Shown here one piece after another: positions 23,579 to 31,798 of a stretch of 64,000 nucleotides of DNA; the stretch's first letter is position 1; each line of letters begins with the position of its first letter. Source of the DNA: Paenibacillus sp. H1-7 (GTDB lineage Bacteria; Bacillota; Bacilli; Paenibacillales; NBRC-103111). The position numbers and the translations under genes are program-made. The stretch covers positions 1,489,501 through 1,553,500 of the forward strand of contig NZ_CP031168.1 in the NCBI RefSeq assembly GCF_022354825.1, given 5' to 3'. A model generated the notes under the pieces. That model was given only the letters and a program-made list of their open reading frames with translations, made no database searches and was not told the DNA's origin.

Positions 23579-26455
23579 ATGCTGGAACGGCACGGTCATG
23601 GAGGCGATCTGTGGACGGCGGCGGAAATGTTCGGGAAAAGCAAGGACGAATTTCTAGATTTCAGCTCGAATATGAACCCGCTGGGGCCGCCTGCGGCTGT
23701 CCAGACGATTTTGCGGGACCGCTGGCGCGACGTGATCGCTTATCCGGATCCTGCGGTTCGCGAGCTTATCGGCAAGCTGGCGGAGAAGTACAACATTCCG
23801 ACGGAGTCGATTCTGGTAGGCAACGGAGCGGCGGAGCTGATCGATCTTGCAGTACGCGTCATTCGCCCGAAGGTGACGGGATTGGCGCGGCCGTCCTTCT
23901 CGGAGTACGAGGATGCCGTGAACAAAACGGGCGGAACCATCCGTGAAATCCGCTTGGATGAAGCACACGCATTTACGCTGCAGCTGCAGGAAGTACAGGA
24001 GGCGCTTGCCGATTCGGATCTTTTGTTTCTCGGCTCTCCGAACAATCCGACCGGTCGTCTGCTGCCGCAGGATGTAAGAGAGCTGCTTGCAAGAACGGAC
24101 AAGCCGGTCATTTTGGACGAAGCATTTATTGATTTCTGTCCTAATGAACAGAATATTTCGTTAATCCGCCAAGCCGCTCGGTCCAGGCATTTAATGGTCA
24201 TTCGTTCGATGACGAAGTTTTACTCGATCCCGGGACTGCGGCTTGGCTTCATCGTTGCCCATCCGGATCGCATTGAGGAGATGCGCGCCCAGCAAGTACA
24301 TTGGAGCGTCAATACGCTGGCTCAATTGGTTGGAGCCGCCGTATTGGATGACGACGAGTTCGAACGGCGCACGCATGCTTGGCTTTCGGAGGAGCGCCCA
24401 TGGCTCGTGGACAGACTGCAGTCGCTCGGCTTGATCGTAACGCCCAGCCAAACGAACTATTTGTTGTTTTCGCTTCGTGGTCTGGGACTTCAAGTCAAAG
24501 AGCTGCAGGCGGAAATGGGAAAGAGAGGCGTGCTTATCCGCGACGCATCGCTGTTTCCGGGGCTGGACGAGACTTATGTCCGGGTTGCCATTCGTTTGCG
24601 GGAGGACAACGAGCGGCTGGTTCGCGAGCTTCAGGCATCGATTCTGGAGCTGCTCGGGCGTGGTGACGGAAAGCCGTTGCATGTGGAAGCTTCGGTTGTT
24701 TCGCTTCCAACGGCGCCGCCGATCGTTCAAGCCTATCGTGAGGAAGCCGCAGGGGCAGGCGGGGCTTTGGCAATACAGAGTGGAACGGGCTCTATCGATT
24801 CTGTTAGCGGGACGGAGCGGAGCGCGGGCCTTTCCCCGGCTGTCGTCGGTGCTGAATCGTCACTAGCTGCAACGCTTATGGTGCAGGGAACGTCCTCGGA
24901 TGCGGGCAAAAGCCTTATTACTACGGCGCTATGCCGTATTTTGCTGCAGGACGGCTTGAGCGTAGCTCCCTTCAAATCGCAGAACATGTCGCTCAATTCG
25001 TACGTGACTCCCGACGGCAAGGAGATTGGGCGCGCTCAAGGGATGCAGGCCGACGCCTGCCGTATTCCCGCGACTACCGATATGAATCCGATCCTACTGA
25101 AGCCGAAAAAAGATATGGTCTCCCAGGTGGTCGTGCACGGGAAGCCTTACCGCGATTTGGATGCACGGACGTATCGCGAGAAATATTTGGACGAAGCGGA
25201 GACCATCGTCAAGGATTCGCTGCGAAGACTAAGACAATCGCATGATGTCGTTGTGCTTGAAGGAGCGGGGAGCCCTGCGGAGGTCAACCTGAAAAGCCGC
25301 GATATCGTCAACATGCGGCTGGCCGGTTGGGCCGATGCGCCGGTTGTGCTGGTCGCCGACATTGATCGCGGCGGTGTATTTGCTTCCCTTGTCGGTACGC
25401 TGGACATTTTGAGCGAGGAAGAGCGGGACCGTGTAAAAGGCTTTATCATCAACAAATTCCGCGGCGATGTGACGCTGCTGCAGCCTGGGCTGGATTGGCT
25501 CGAGAATCGTACCGGCAAGCCGGTGCTCGGCGTCGTTCCTTATTTGCCTGATCTGGAGCTGGAGGATGAGGACTCGGCTTCGCTCGACCGCAAGCTGGCT
25601 ACAGGCGTGCTGACTAGGGGAAGATCAGCTAGTGCAGCCGGCGTTATGGAGACGGAAAGTGCGTCCGCATCGACTCTGGATATTGCAGTGATCCGTCTGC
25701 CCCGGCTGTCCAACTTTACGGATATCGATCCGCTGCTGTATGAATCCGACGTCAGCTTGCGCTTTGTCCAGACGCCGGATGAGCTGGGACAGCCTGATGC
25801 CGTTCTGCTTCCCGGCAGTAAAAATACGGTCGACGACCTGCTCTTTTTGCGCCAGACCGGGCTGGAGCAAGCGCTGCTGAACCATGTAGGGCAAGGCGGC
25901 CGGATGGTCGGCATATGCGCAGGATATCAAATGATGGGCGAGCGGCTGCTCGATCCGGAGCTGGTTGAATCGGACCGTCCGGAAACGGCAGGACTGGGCC
26001 TTTTTCCAACCGAAACCGTGTTTACCTCAGACAAGCGTACCGTTCGTGCCGAAGGCTGGACGCAGCTGTACGGAAACCAGGAAGGCATCTCCCCTCAGGA
26101 GGAGCGTTACCCGATCCATGGCTACGAGATTCACATGGGCCGAACCCGCTTTCTGCAGCCTGTAGAGCACCCGTTTCAGCTGCTGGACCCCGATGGGGGT
26201 GCGGGCGTCCATGCGGATGGCGCCGTAACCGGAGACGGCAAGTGCTGGGGGACTTATGTGCACGGAATTTTGCATAACGACGATTTCCGCCGTGCGTGGC
26301 TGAACGAGCTCCGCCTTAGCAAGGGACTGGAGCCTGCTCCGGCGGAGCTGCGGTTTCAGGCAAGACGAGAGGCTGCGTTCGACCGGCTGGCGGATCACGT
26401 AAGAAGCCACTTGGATATGGAGCGTCTCTATGAGATGATGGGAGTACGAAATTGA
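23579..26455 (+). CDS. CobD-CobQ fusion: threonine-phosphate decarboxylase and cobyric acid synthase
   Basis: One uninterrupted 958-codon frame joins two enzymes normally encoded separately. Residues 1 to about 370 are a PLP-dependent threonine-phosphate decarboxylase (HGGDLWTAAEMFG, DFSSNMNPLGPP, PNNPTGRLL, DEAFIDF, PLP lysine K213 in SMTKFYSIPGLRLG), producing aminopropanol phosphate. A Gly/Ser/Ala-rich linker runs to about 430. From 432 the CobQ part begins (MVQGTSSDAGKSLITTALCR, KSQNMSLNSYV, ADIDRGGVFAS), ending with a glutamine amidotransferase domain (nucleophile C780 in GICAGYQMMG, H895 in TYVHGILHN). CobQ amidates adenosylcobyrinate diamide. Start ATG follows GAAAGGGGGA. Confidence 0.95.
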   Translation: MLERHGHGGDLWTAAEMFGKSKDEFLDFSSNMNPLGPPAAVQTILRDRWRDVIAYPDPAVRELIGKLAEKYNIPTESILVGNGAAELIDLAVRVIRPKVTGLARPSFSEYEDAVNKTGGTIREIRLDEAHAFTLQLQEVQEALADSDLLFLGSPNNPTGRLLPQDVRELLARTDKPVILDEAFIDFCPNEQNISLIRQAARSRHLMVIRSMTKFYSIPGLRLGFIVAHPDRIEEMRAQQVHWSVNTLAQLVGAAVLDDDEFERRTHAWLSEERPWLVDRLQSLGLIVTPSQTNYLLFSLRGLGLQVKELQAEMGKRGVLIRDASLFPGLDETYVRVAIRLREDNERLVRELQASILELLGRGDGKPLHVEASVVSLPTAPPIVQAYREEAAGAGGALAIQSGTGSIDSVSGTERSAGLSPAVVGAESSLAATLMVQGTSSDAGKSLITTALCRILLQDGLSVAPFKSQNMSLNSYVTPDGKEIGRAQGMQADACRIPATTDMNPILLKPKKDMVSQVVVHGKPYRDLDARTYREKYLDEAETIVKDSLRRLRQSHDVVVLEGAGSPAEVNLKSRDIVNMRLAGWADAPVVLVADIDRGGVFASLVGTLDILSEEERDRVKGFIINKFRGDVTLLQPGLDWLENRTGKPVLGVVPYLPDLELEDEDSASLDRKLATGVLTRGRSASAAGVMETESASASTLDIAVIRLPRLSNFTDIDPLLYESDVSLRFVQTPDELGQPDAVLLPGSKNTVDDLLFLRQTGLEQALLNHVGQGGRMVGICAGYQMMGERLLDPELVESDRPETAGLGLFPTETVFTSDKRTVRAEGWTQLYGNQEGISPQEERYPIHGYEIHMGRTRFLQPVEHPFQLLDPDGGAGVHADGAVTGDGKCWGTYVHGILHNDDFRRAWLNELRLSKGLEPAPAELRFQARREAAFDRLADHVRSHLDMERLYEMMGVRN

Positions 26456-26468
26456 AGGAGGAGAACGT

Positions 26469-27035
26469 GTGAGAATTTATACGCGAACCGGCGATGCCGG
26501 ACAAACCGGGGTCATCGGAGGCCGAGTCGACAAGGATGACGTGCGGGTGGAGGCCTATGGCACGGTCGACGAGCTGAATTGTTTTGTCGGTCAAGCGATG
26601 GGATTCCTTGATCCGGCGATATTCGCCGATTTGTTGGCTGACTTGCTGGAAGTGCAGCACGAACTGTTTGACTGCGGGTCCGACCTGGCGCTGCTTAAGC
26701 AGGAGCTGCGGCCTTACAAGGTGACGGCGGAGATGGTCGACAGGCTGGAGACATGGATTGATAAATATGACGCGGAGACGCCGGACATTAAAAAGTTCAT
26801 TTTGCCCGGAGGGGTTCAGGCTTCATCCGCTTTGCACGTTTGCAGGACGATCTGCCGCCGTGCCGAGCGCCGGGTGGTGACGCTTGCCAGAACCCAGCCG
26901 ATCAACGAGCAGGTTCGCCGTTATTTGAACCGGCTGTCGGATTTCTTCTTTACGGTCGCACGGCTGGCCAACGTGAGAAGCGGCGTTCAGGATGTGGAGT
27001 ATGCGCGCAGCGCCGAGGTGTTTCGCCGTAAATGA
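26469..27035 (+). CDS. PduO-type cob(I)alamin adenosyltransferase
   Basis: This enzyme attaches the adenosyl group from ATP to cob(I)alamin or cob(I)inamide. The 188-residue helical-bundle protein opens with RIYTRTGDAGQTGVIGG (ATP-binding) and carries FILPGG and RTICRRAERRVV, the PduO signature. The start is a GTG with GGAGGAG 5 bases upstream. It ends in an ATGA overlap with the RluA-type gene, so the two are translationally coupled. Confidence 0.95.
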   Translation: MRIYTRTGDAGQTGVIGGRVDKDDVRVEAYGTVDELNCFVGQAMGFLDPAIFADLLADLLEVQHELFDCGSDLALLKQELRPYKVTAEMVDRLETWIDKYDAETPDIKKFILPGGVQASSALHVCRTICRRAERRVVTLARTQPINEQVRRYLNRLSDFFFTVARLANVRSGVQDVEYARSAEVFRRK

Positions 27036-28048
27036 AGCCTTACTATGAACCGCTAGTCTATCATGTCTCGCCTGAAGAAGAAGGAATTCTGCTCAAGACG
27101 ATTTTGCAGAGCAGGATGGGGCTGTCGCGCAAGCTGCTTTCCCGGCTGAAGCTGACGGAGCAGGGCATCACGGTCAACGGGCAGCGCAAGTATATCAGCG
27201 TGCGTGTCCAAGCGGGAGATGTCGTGGAGGTTCGGATGGAGCAGGAGCAGTCCGACGATATTTTGCCGCAGGACCTGCCCTTGACCATCCTGTACGAGGA
27301 CGACCATCTGCTGGTCCTGAACAAGCCTGCAGGGATGATCGTTCATCCGACGCACGGTCATTACGTGAATACGCTGGCCAATGCCGTCGTCTACTATTGG
27401 CAGCAGCAAGGCTGGAATTACCGGTTCCGGCCGATCCACCGGCTCGATCAGGAGACGTCGGGCACACTTGCCGTAGCCAAAAATCCGTTCATCCATCAGC
27501 AGGTTTCCGAACAGATGCAGGCCCATGAAGTGAAAAAGGAGTATCTCGCGCTGGTTCACGGAGCTGTCGCCAGTGACGAAGGTACGGTGAACGAGCCCAT
27601 CGATCGAGACCCGGAGCAGCCGCATCTCCGCATCGTAACGGAGAGCGGGTATTCGGCGGTAACGCATTACCGCGTCGAGCGCCGATTCCGCGAAGCGACG
27701 CTTGTGCGGCTGTGGCTTGAAACAGGAAGGACGCATCAAATCCGCGTACATATGAAGCATTTGGGCCATCCGCTGCTTGGCGACAAGCTGTATAAGCTGG
27801 AAGCGGGCGGGTTGGGCCGCAGCATGGAAAGCCCGTCCGATGATGATCCGGCCTGCAGCGGAAATAAAGCTCCCGACGGAGAGTTAGGCACGGCGGCTCA
27901 GGAGGATGCCTTCGGGCTGGAGCGCCATGCGTTACATGCCTGCTCCCTGGGCTTCGTCCACCCTGCTACCAAGCAGTGGATCGAGTTTCACGCGCCTTTG
28001 CCGGAAGATCTGGAGCAGTGCATTCGCCTGCTGCATGATCTTGGATGA
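27032..28048 (+). CDS. RluA family pseudouridine synthase
   Basis: The 338-residue protein has an N-terminal S4-like RNA-binding segment (SRKLLSRLKLTEQGITVNG) and the RluA catalytic domain with the aspartate in RPIHRLDQETSGTLAVAKN. KEYLALVHG and RTHQIRVHMKHLGHPLLGD are family-typical. An insertion of about 35 low-complexity residues (around 255-290) interrupts the region before the C-terminal strand. Its RNA target (23S rRNA or tRNA) cannot be decided here. It overlaps the adenosyltransferase gene by 4 bp, but a link to B12 is not expected. Confidence 0.92.
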   Translation: MKPYYEPLVYHVSPEEEGILLKTILQSRMGLSRKLLSRLKLTEQGITVNGQRKYISVRVQAGDVVEVRMEQEQSDDILPQDLPLTILYEDDHLLVLNKPAGMIVHPTHGHYVNTLANAVVYYWQQQGWNYRFRPIHRLDQETSGTLAVAKNPFIHQQVSEQMQAHEVKKEYLALVHGAVASDEGTVNEPIDRDPEQPHLRIVTESGYSAVTHYRVERRFREATLVRLWLETGRTHQIRVHMKHLGHPLLGDKLYKLEAGGLGRSMESPSDDDPACSGNKAPDGELGTAAQEDAFGLERHALHACSLGFVHPATKQWIEFHAPLPEDLEQCIRLLHDLG

Positions 28049-28052
28049 GGAG

Positions 28053-28073
28053 ACTTTGCGGAAGCTGCAAAGT
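28053..28073 (+). other. Hairpin duplicating the terminator arm
   Basis: ACTTTGC pairs with GCAAAGT directly after the rluA-type stop codon. The 12 bases GAGACTTTGCGG recur at 28214 in the true terminator. There is no T-run here. Confidence 0.5.
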
Positions 28074-28214
28074 GAGCTTGTCGAGAAGTAGTATAATCCG
28101 GTGGGGTATGCTCCTCCAGCCGCTGTTGAAGCCTGTGAAGCTGATTAAATTTAGTTGTAATTTCGCAGGTTTCAAAGACGGACGTAAACTCCTCCAGGGT
28201 TTCTCGATAGCCTG

Positions 28215-28245
28215 AGACTTTGCGGAAACCGCAAAGTCTTTTTTT
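28215..28245 (+). terminator. Terminator of the cobalamin operon
   Basis: AGACTTTGCGG pairs perfectly with CCGCAAAGTCT around the loop AAA, followed by seven T. Confidence 0.92.
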
Positions 28246-28354
28246 CGTATATATAGAGACCCGCGCTTCCATATTGGGGTCAGCTTGACAATAGACCGGC
28301 TTTAGCCGAAAATTTAATGAAAACCATTGTGTTCCAGAAGGAGTAATGACCACC

Positions 28355-28720
28355 ATGAGCAAAACCGTTACCGTATACCAATATCCCAAATGCGGCACGT
28401 GCCGAGACGCTATGAAATCGCTCAAAGCCAAAGGGCTGGAAATCGAGCCCATACACATATTTGATACGCCTCCCAGCGTACAGGAGCTGAAAAGAATGAT
28501 AGCCGACAGCGGCCTCGACATAAAAAAATGGTTCAACACGTCGGGTGAAGTGTACAAGGAAATGCAGCTGAAGGATAAGCTGCCGCAAATGACCGACGAG
28601 CAAAAAGTCGAGCTGTTAGCCTCCAACGGAAGGCTTATCAAACGGCCAGTCGTTACGGACGGCACCAAGGTGACGGTCGGATACAAAGAAGAGCAGTACG
28701 AAGAGGCCTGGTGCCGCTAA
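28355..28720 (+). CDS. ArsC/Spx-family thioredoxin-fold protein, YusI-like
   Basis: The 121-residue protein matches the arsenate reductase-like branch of the Spx family. It has the C13-x-x-C16 motif in YPKCGTCRDAM, then the segments FNTSGEVYKEM and LIKRPVVTDGTKVTVGYKEE. Bacillus subtilis YusI has the same layout. True arsenate reductase activity is unproven for this branch. The ATG at 28355 is preferred, since at 28346 the AGGAG site is only 2 bases away. It may form a unit with the protease gene 27 bp downstream. Confidence 0.85.
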   Translation: MSKTVTVYQYPKCGTCRDAMKSLKAKGLEIEPIHIFDTPPSVQELKRMIADSGLDIKKWFNTSGEVYKEMQLKDKLPQMTDEQKVELLASNGRLIKRPVVTDGTKVTVGYKEEQYEEAWCR

Positions 28721-28747
28721 TGGACTGTAGGAAGGAGGGAATCACTG

Positions 28748-29821
28748 TTGCAGCCTAAAAATCAAAAGAAAAATCCGTTATGGATGATCGGCGCGGCCGC
28801 AGCCTTTATTCTTGCTCAGGGCAAATGGGTTCTGTCGCTACTGAAGATGGGGAAATTCGGCGGTGTCCTCTTGTCCATGCTGCTGTCTATCGGAGCGTAT
28901 GCGTTATTGTTCCCATGGGGCTTCTCCGTCGGGTTTGTGCTGCTGATTCTGATCCACGAGCTAGGGCACGTTATCGCCGCCAAGCAAAGAGGGCTGCCGG
29001 TCAGCGCGCCGGTATTCATCCCGTTCGTAGGGGCGATGATCAATATGAAGCGCCATCCGAGAGATGCGGTCACGGAAGCTTATGTAGCGATCGGCGGACC
29101 GGTGCTTGGAACGGTAGGCGCACTTATCGTCTTTGGTCTCGGCATCTATTTCGATTATACCTCCGTCGGCAAGCTGTTCTATTCCCTGGCGCTATCGGGG
29201 TTTCTCATCAATCTGTTCAACCTTCTGCCGATCCATCCGTTGGACGGAGGTCGAATCGCCACCGCAGTTTCCCGCTGGTTATGGCTCGTAGGCCTGGTCG
29301 GGGGCCTCGTTCTTATCATTTATCATTTTAACCCGATCCTGCTGATCATCTGGGTTATGTTCGCTTACGATTTGTATAAAAAATTCGTCAAGCAGCGCAA
29401 GCACGGGGAGCAGCGTCTGATCAACGCAAGCTTCCTCATTCCGGCCGAGCCTTTGATTGAACAGGGCTATTTAATTCCCGGCGAAGAGCACAAACGGGAT
29501 TTGCCGTTCGTGACGTACTCCGATTTGGATGGACAGCAGTATGTTCGCGTTGTCTGGGATAGCTTGAGCTTTCAAGGGACAATTCCGCTGATGCAGCAGG
29601 GAATCATAAGACGAACGCACGTTACTCGGCTGGAAAGGATTCAAAAAGAAGACGGCCTGCATCTGATGATTCACTGCCAGGTCGATTATGAGCCTTTCGA
29701 AAACGACAAATATTACGAAGTACCGAATGCGGCTCGCTGGAAATTCGGCATCGCTTACTTTGCTCTTGCGGGCTTCCTGTTCTACATGATGTCGCTCGTT
29801 CATAAAGTCGGCAACATCTAA
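28748..29821 (+). CDS. M50 family site-2 metalloprotease-like membrane protein
   Basis: The TTG start has AAGGAGGGA 7 bases upstream. The 357-residue protein carries the zinc motif HELGH at residues 70-74 inside a membrane helix and the third ligand in NLLPIHPLDGGR, both in the order expected for M50/S2P proteases. It has about five membrane segments in the first 220 residues, then a cytosolic domain of about 120 residues of unknown type, and a final membrane helix (about 330-350). Substrates are unknown; S2P enzymes cleave anchored regulators such as anti-sigma factors, but none is encoded nearby. Confidence 0.88.
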   Translation: MQPKNQKKNPLWMIGAAAAFILAQGKWVLSLLKMGKFGGVLLSMLLSIGAYALLFPWGFSVGFVLLILIHELGHVIAAKQRGLPVSAPVFIPFVGAMINMKRHPRDAVTEAYVAIGGPVLGTVGALIVFGLGIYFDYTSVGKLFYSLALSGFLINLFNLLPIHPLDGGRIATAVSRWLWLVGLVGGLVLIIYHFNPILLIIWVMFAYDLYKKFVKQRKHGEQRLINASFLIPAEPLIEQGYLIPGEEHKRDLPFVTYSDLDGQQYVRVVWDSLSFQGTIPLMQQGIIRRTHVTRLERIQKEDGLHLMIHCQVDYEPFENDKYYEVPNAARWKFGIAYFALAGFLFYMMSLVHKVGNI

Positions 29822-29886
29822 ATGCCCGGTGAATTGCCATGGAATGTTAAGCAGAAGTTCATTATATGAGAGAGGTTACACAACCG

Positions 29887-31071
29887 ATGAAAAACTACCA
29901 ATCCAAGCGGCTATCCCAGTTGGGATCCGCTATTTTTTCTGAAATGGCGCAGTGGAAGGAAGAGGTCAGAGCGAGCGGAATGGACGTCATCGATCTCGGG
30001 ATCGGAAGCCCTGATCGTCCTCCGTCCGATAAGGTCATTCGCGCCATGGAGCAGGCGGTCCGCAAGCCGGAAGTATACGGATACCCGACCTCCGAAGGCA
30101 GCCCTGCTTTTAGGGAGGCCGTAGCCCACTGGTACAAGCACCGTTTCGAGGTCGAGCTGGACGCCGAATCGGAGATTGTCACCTTGATGGGATCGCAGGA
30201 CGGACTTGCCCACCTGGCGATGGCTGTGTGCGATCCGGGTGACGTCGCTATGGTACCGGACCCCGGCTATCCGATCTATTCGGCCAGTCTGGTGCTTGCC
30301 GGCGTCGAAGCGTATTTTTTGCCGCTTAGAGAAGAGAACGGCTATTTGCCGAAATTGCAGGAAATACCCGGGGAAGTATTGCGCAAGGCCAAATTCATCC
30401 TGCTGAATTACCCGAGCAACCCGCTGTCGGCTGTCGCAACGCGGCCGTTCTTTGAAGAATTGGTTGCTTTTGCGAAGCGGCACGAGCTGTTGGTCGTCCA
30501 TGACTTGGCCTATTCGGAAATGGCGTTCGACGGCTTTCGTCCCATGAGCATTTTGGAAGTCGAAGGGGCCAAAGAAGTAGCGGTTGAGTTTCATTCCTTG
30601 TCGAAAAGCTTCAATATGGCCGGCTGCCGAATCGCCTTTATGGTGGGGCAGAAGGAGGCCGTTCGCGCGCTTCGCGTTTTGAAGTCCAATATTGATTACG
30701 GTGTGTTTTTGGCAGTACAGGAAGCGGGAATTGCTGCATTGGAGGAGGATATGGAGCAGCGGGAGTCTGTGGCGGGCTTGTATGAGCGCAGACGCAATAT
30801 CGTGATTGACGGCCTTGCAGCAGCCGGCTGGACCATTCCCAGGCCGAGGGCGACGATGTTCATTTGGGCGCGAATTCCCGAAGGCTGGACAGCTCGACAA
30901 ATTTCCCGGGAAATCCTGTATAAAGCAGGCGTTGTCGTCATACCGGGAGATGCTTTCGGCAAAGAGGGGGAAGGCTACGTACGAATCGCCCTTGTCCAGG
31001 AAGAGGATCGATTGCGTGAGGCTGTGCGGCGCATCGGGGAGTTTTTGCAAACGGTGAAGCCTTCGAAGTGA
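29887..31071 (+). CDS. Class I aminotransferase, LL-diaminopimelate-aminotransferase-like
   Basis: This is a 394-residue fold-type I PLP aminotransferase with VIDLGIGSPDRPP, YGYPTSEGSPAFREAV, PDPGYPIY, LNYPSNPLSA, the aspartate in VVHDLAYSEMAFDG, and the PLP lysine in SLSKSFNMAGCRI. The sequence style is that of proteins annotated LL-diaminopimelate aminotransferase or succinyldiaminopimelate transaminase; the substrate is not certain. The ATG at 29887 is preferred over 29866, which has no ribosome binding site, whereas GAGAGAGG precedes 29887. Confidence 0.85.
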   Translation: MKNYQSKRLSQLGSAIFSEMAQWKEEVRASGMDVIDLGIGSPDRPPSDKVIRAMEQAVRKPEVYGYPTSEGSPAFREAVAHWYKHRFEVELDAESEIVTLMGSQDGLAHLAMAVCDPGDVAMVPDPGYPIYSASLVLAGVEAYFLPLREENGYLPKLQEIPGEVLRKAKFILLNYPSNPLSAVATRPFFEELVAFAKRHELLVVHDLAYSEMAFDGFRPMSILEVEGAKEVAVEFHSLSKSFNMAGCRIAFMVGQKEAVRALRVLKSNIDYGVFLAVQEAGIAALEEDMEQRESVAGLYERRRNIVIDGLAAAGWTIPRPRATMFIWARIPEGWTARQISREILYKAGVVVIPGDAFGKEGEGYVRIALVQEEDRLREAVRRIGEFLQTVKPSK

Positions 31072-31164
31072 AGCTTTGCGGACGTCCGATACAGTGATTA
31101 GTCCGAAAGGGATCTTGTAAATGCACGCCATGGTTTCTCATAAGATTAGTAAAGTGAAATGTTT

Positions 31165-31190
31165 AGGAGTCACGTGGGTGGCTCCTTTTG
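31165..31190 (+). terminator. Terminator after the aminotransferase gene
   Basis: AGGAGTCAC pairs with GTGGCTCCT (one G-U pair) around GTGG, followed by a short T-run. Confidence 0.8.
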
Positions 31191-31373
31191 TTATATTTAA
31201 GACAGGTTAGAAATATGGAAACAAACTTTCTAAAGCAGAATCTATTCGATGATCACCGGTAATTGGATAAAGTTCGTATCGTGGATTCGCGAAACGGTTC
31301 CTCATTTCTGAGATTGACATGATGAAGGGATTCCGCAGTTTTATTGCGTAGCGCAACTCTCAGAGTAGAACAA

Positions 31374-31506
31374 GAGTGGGAATGGGTGTGGGTTGGAGGA
31401 GCGGCAGCGTCCGCCTTTGAAGCTCGTGTTCCTACCGCGACAAGCCTACAATTCAAAGGAACACGACTTCAACAGCGGCCGCAATCCCATACCCTATTCC
31501 CTCCCC
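31374..31506. repeat. Long imperfect inverted repeat
   Basis: The left arm (31374-31433) ends TGAAGCTCGTGTTCCT and the right arm (31457-31506) begins AGGAACACGACTTCAAC. Outer parts GGGAATGGGTGTGGG and CCCATACCCTATTCCC also pair. The left arm has about ten extra bases. The loop is 23 bases. Confidence 0.7.
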
Positions 31507-31798
31507 ACGCACAAACGTACATTTTACATTAAGGACGCCATGAGGTGCTAAAGCTACCACAATAGAATCGTTAACGTTCCGAGGTCATCGGATGTAAATT
31601 TCTATTTGGCGATAAAAGCTACCTTGAAACGTTATCGCTCCGCTGTGAAATGACCTGATAGATGCTTTTCTCCATGTTAAAAAAATGTTTCCAGACGTCG
31701 CAATTTTGCACTTCTGCTTGTCATTTATTTGAAATTTAAACGATTTTTCAAACATGCTAAGATAAAGCCAAGTCGTTATTTCAAAGGAGAGATATCTG

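Larger units (their letters stand above)
31072..31798. other. Gene-free region with terminator and long inverted repeat
   Basis: A terminator (31165-31190) follows the aminotransferase gene. An imperfect inverted repeat with 50-60 base arms spans 31374-31506. No frame in this stretch has a good ribosome binding site. The last 200 bases are AT-rich and probably hold the promoter of the dehydrogenase gene at 31799, but no clear -35/-10 pair with normal spacing is evident. Confidence 0.6.

Noticed and set aside
22647..23657. 336-codon plus-strand frame overlapping cobS
   Set aside because: It is a frame shadow of cobS, which has the ribosome binding site and clear CobS motifs; the alternative product has no family similarity.
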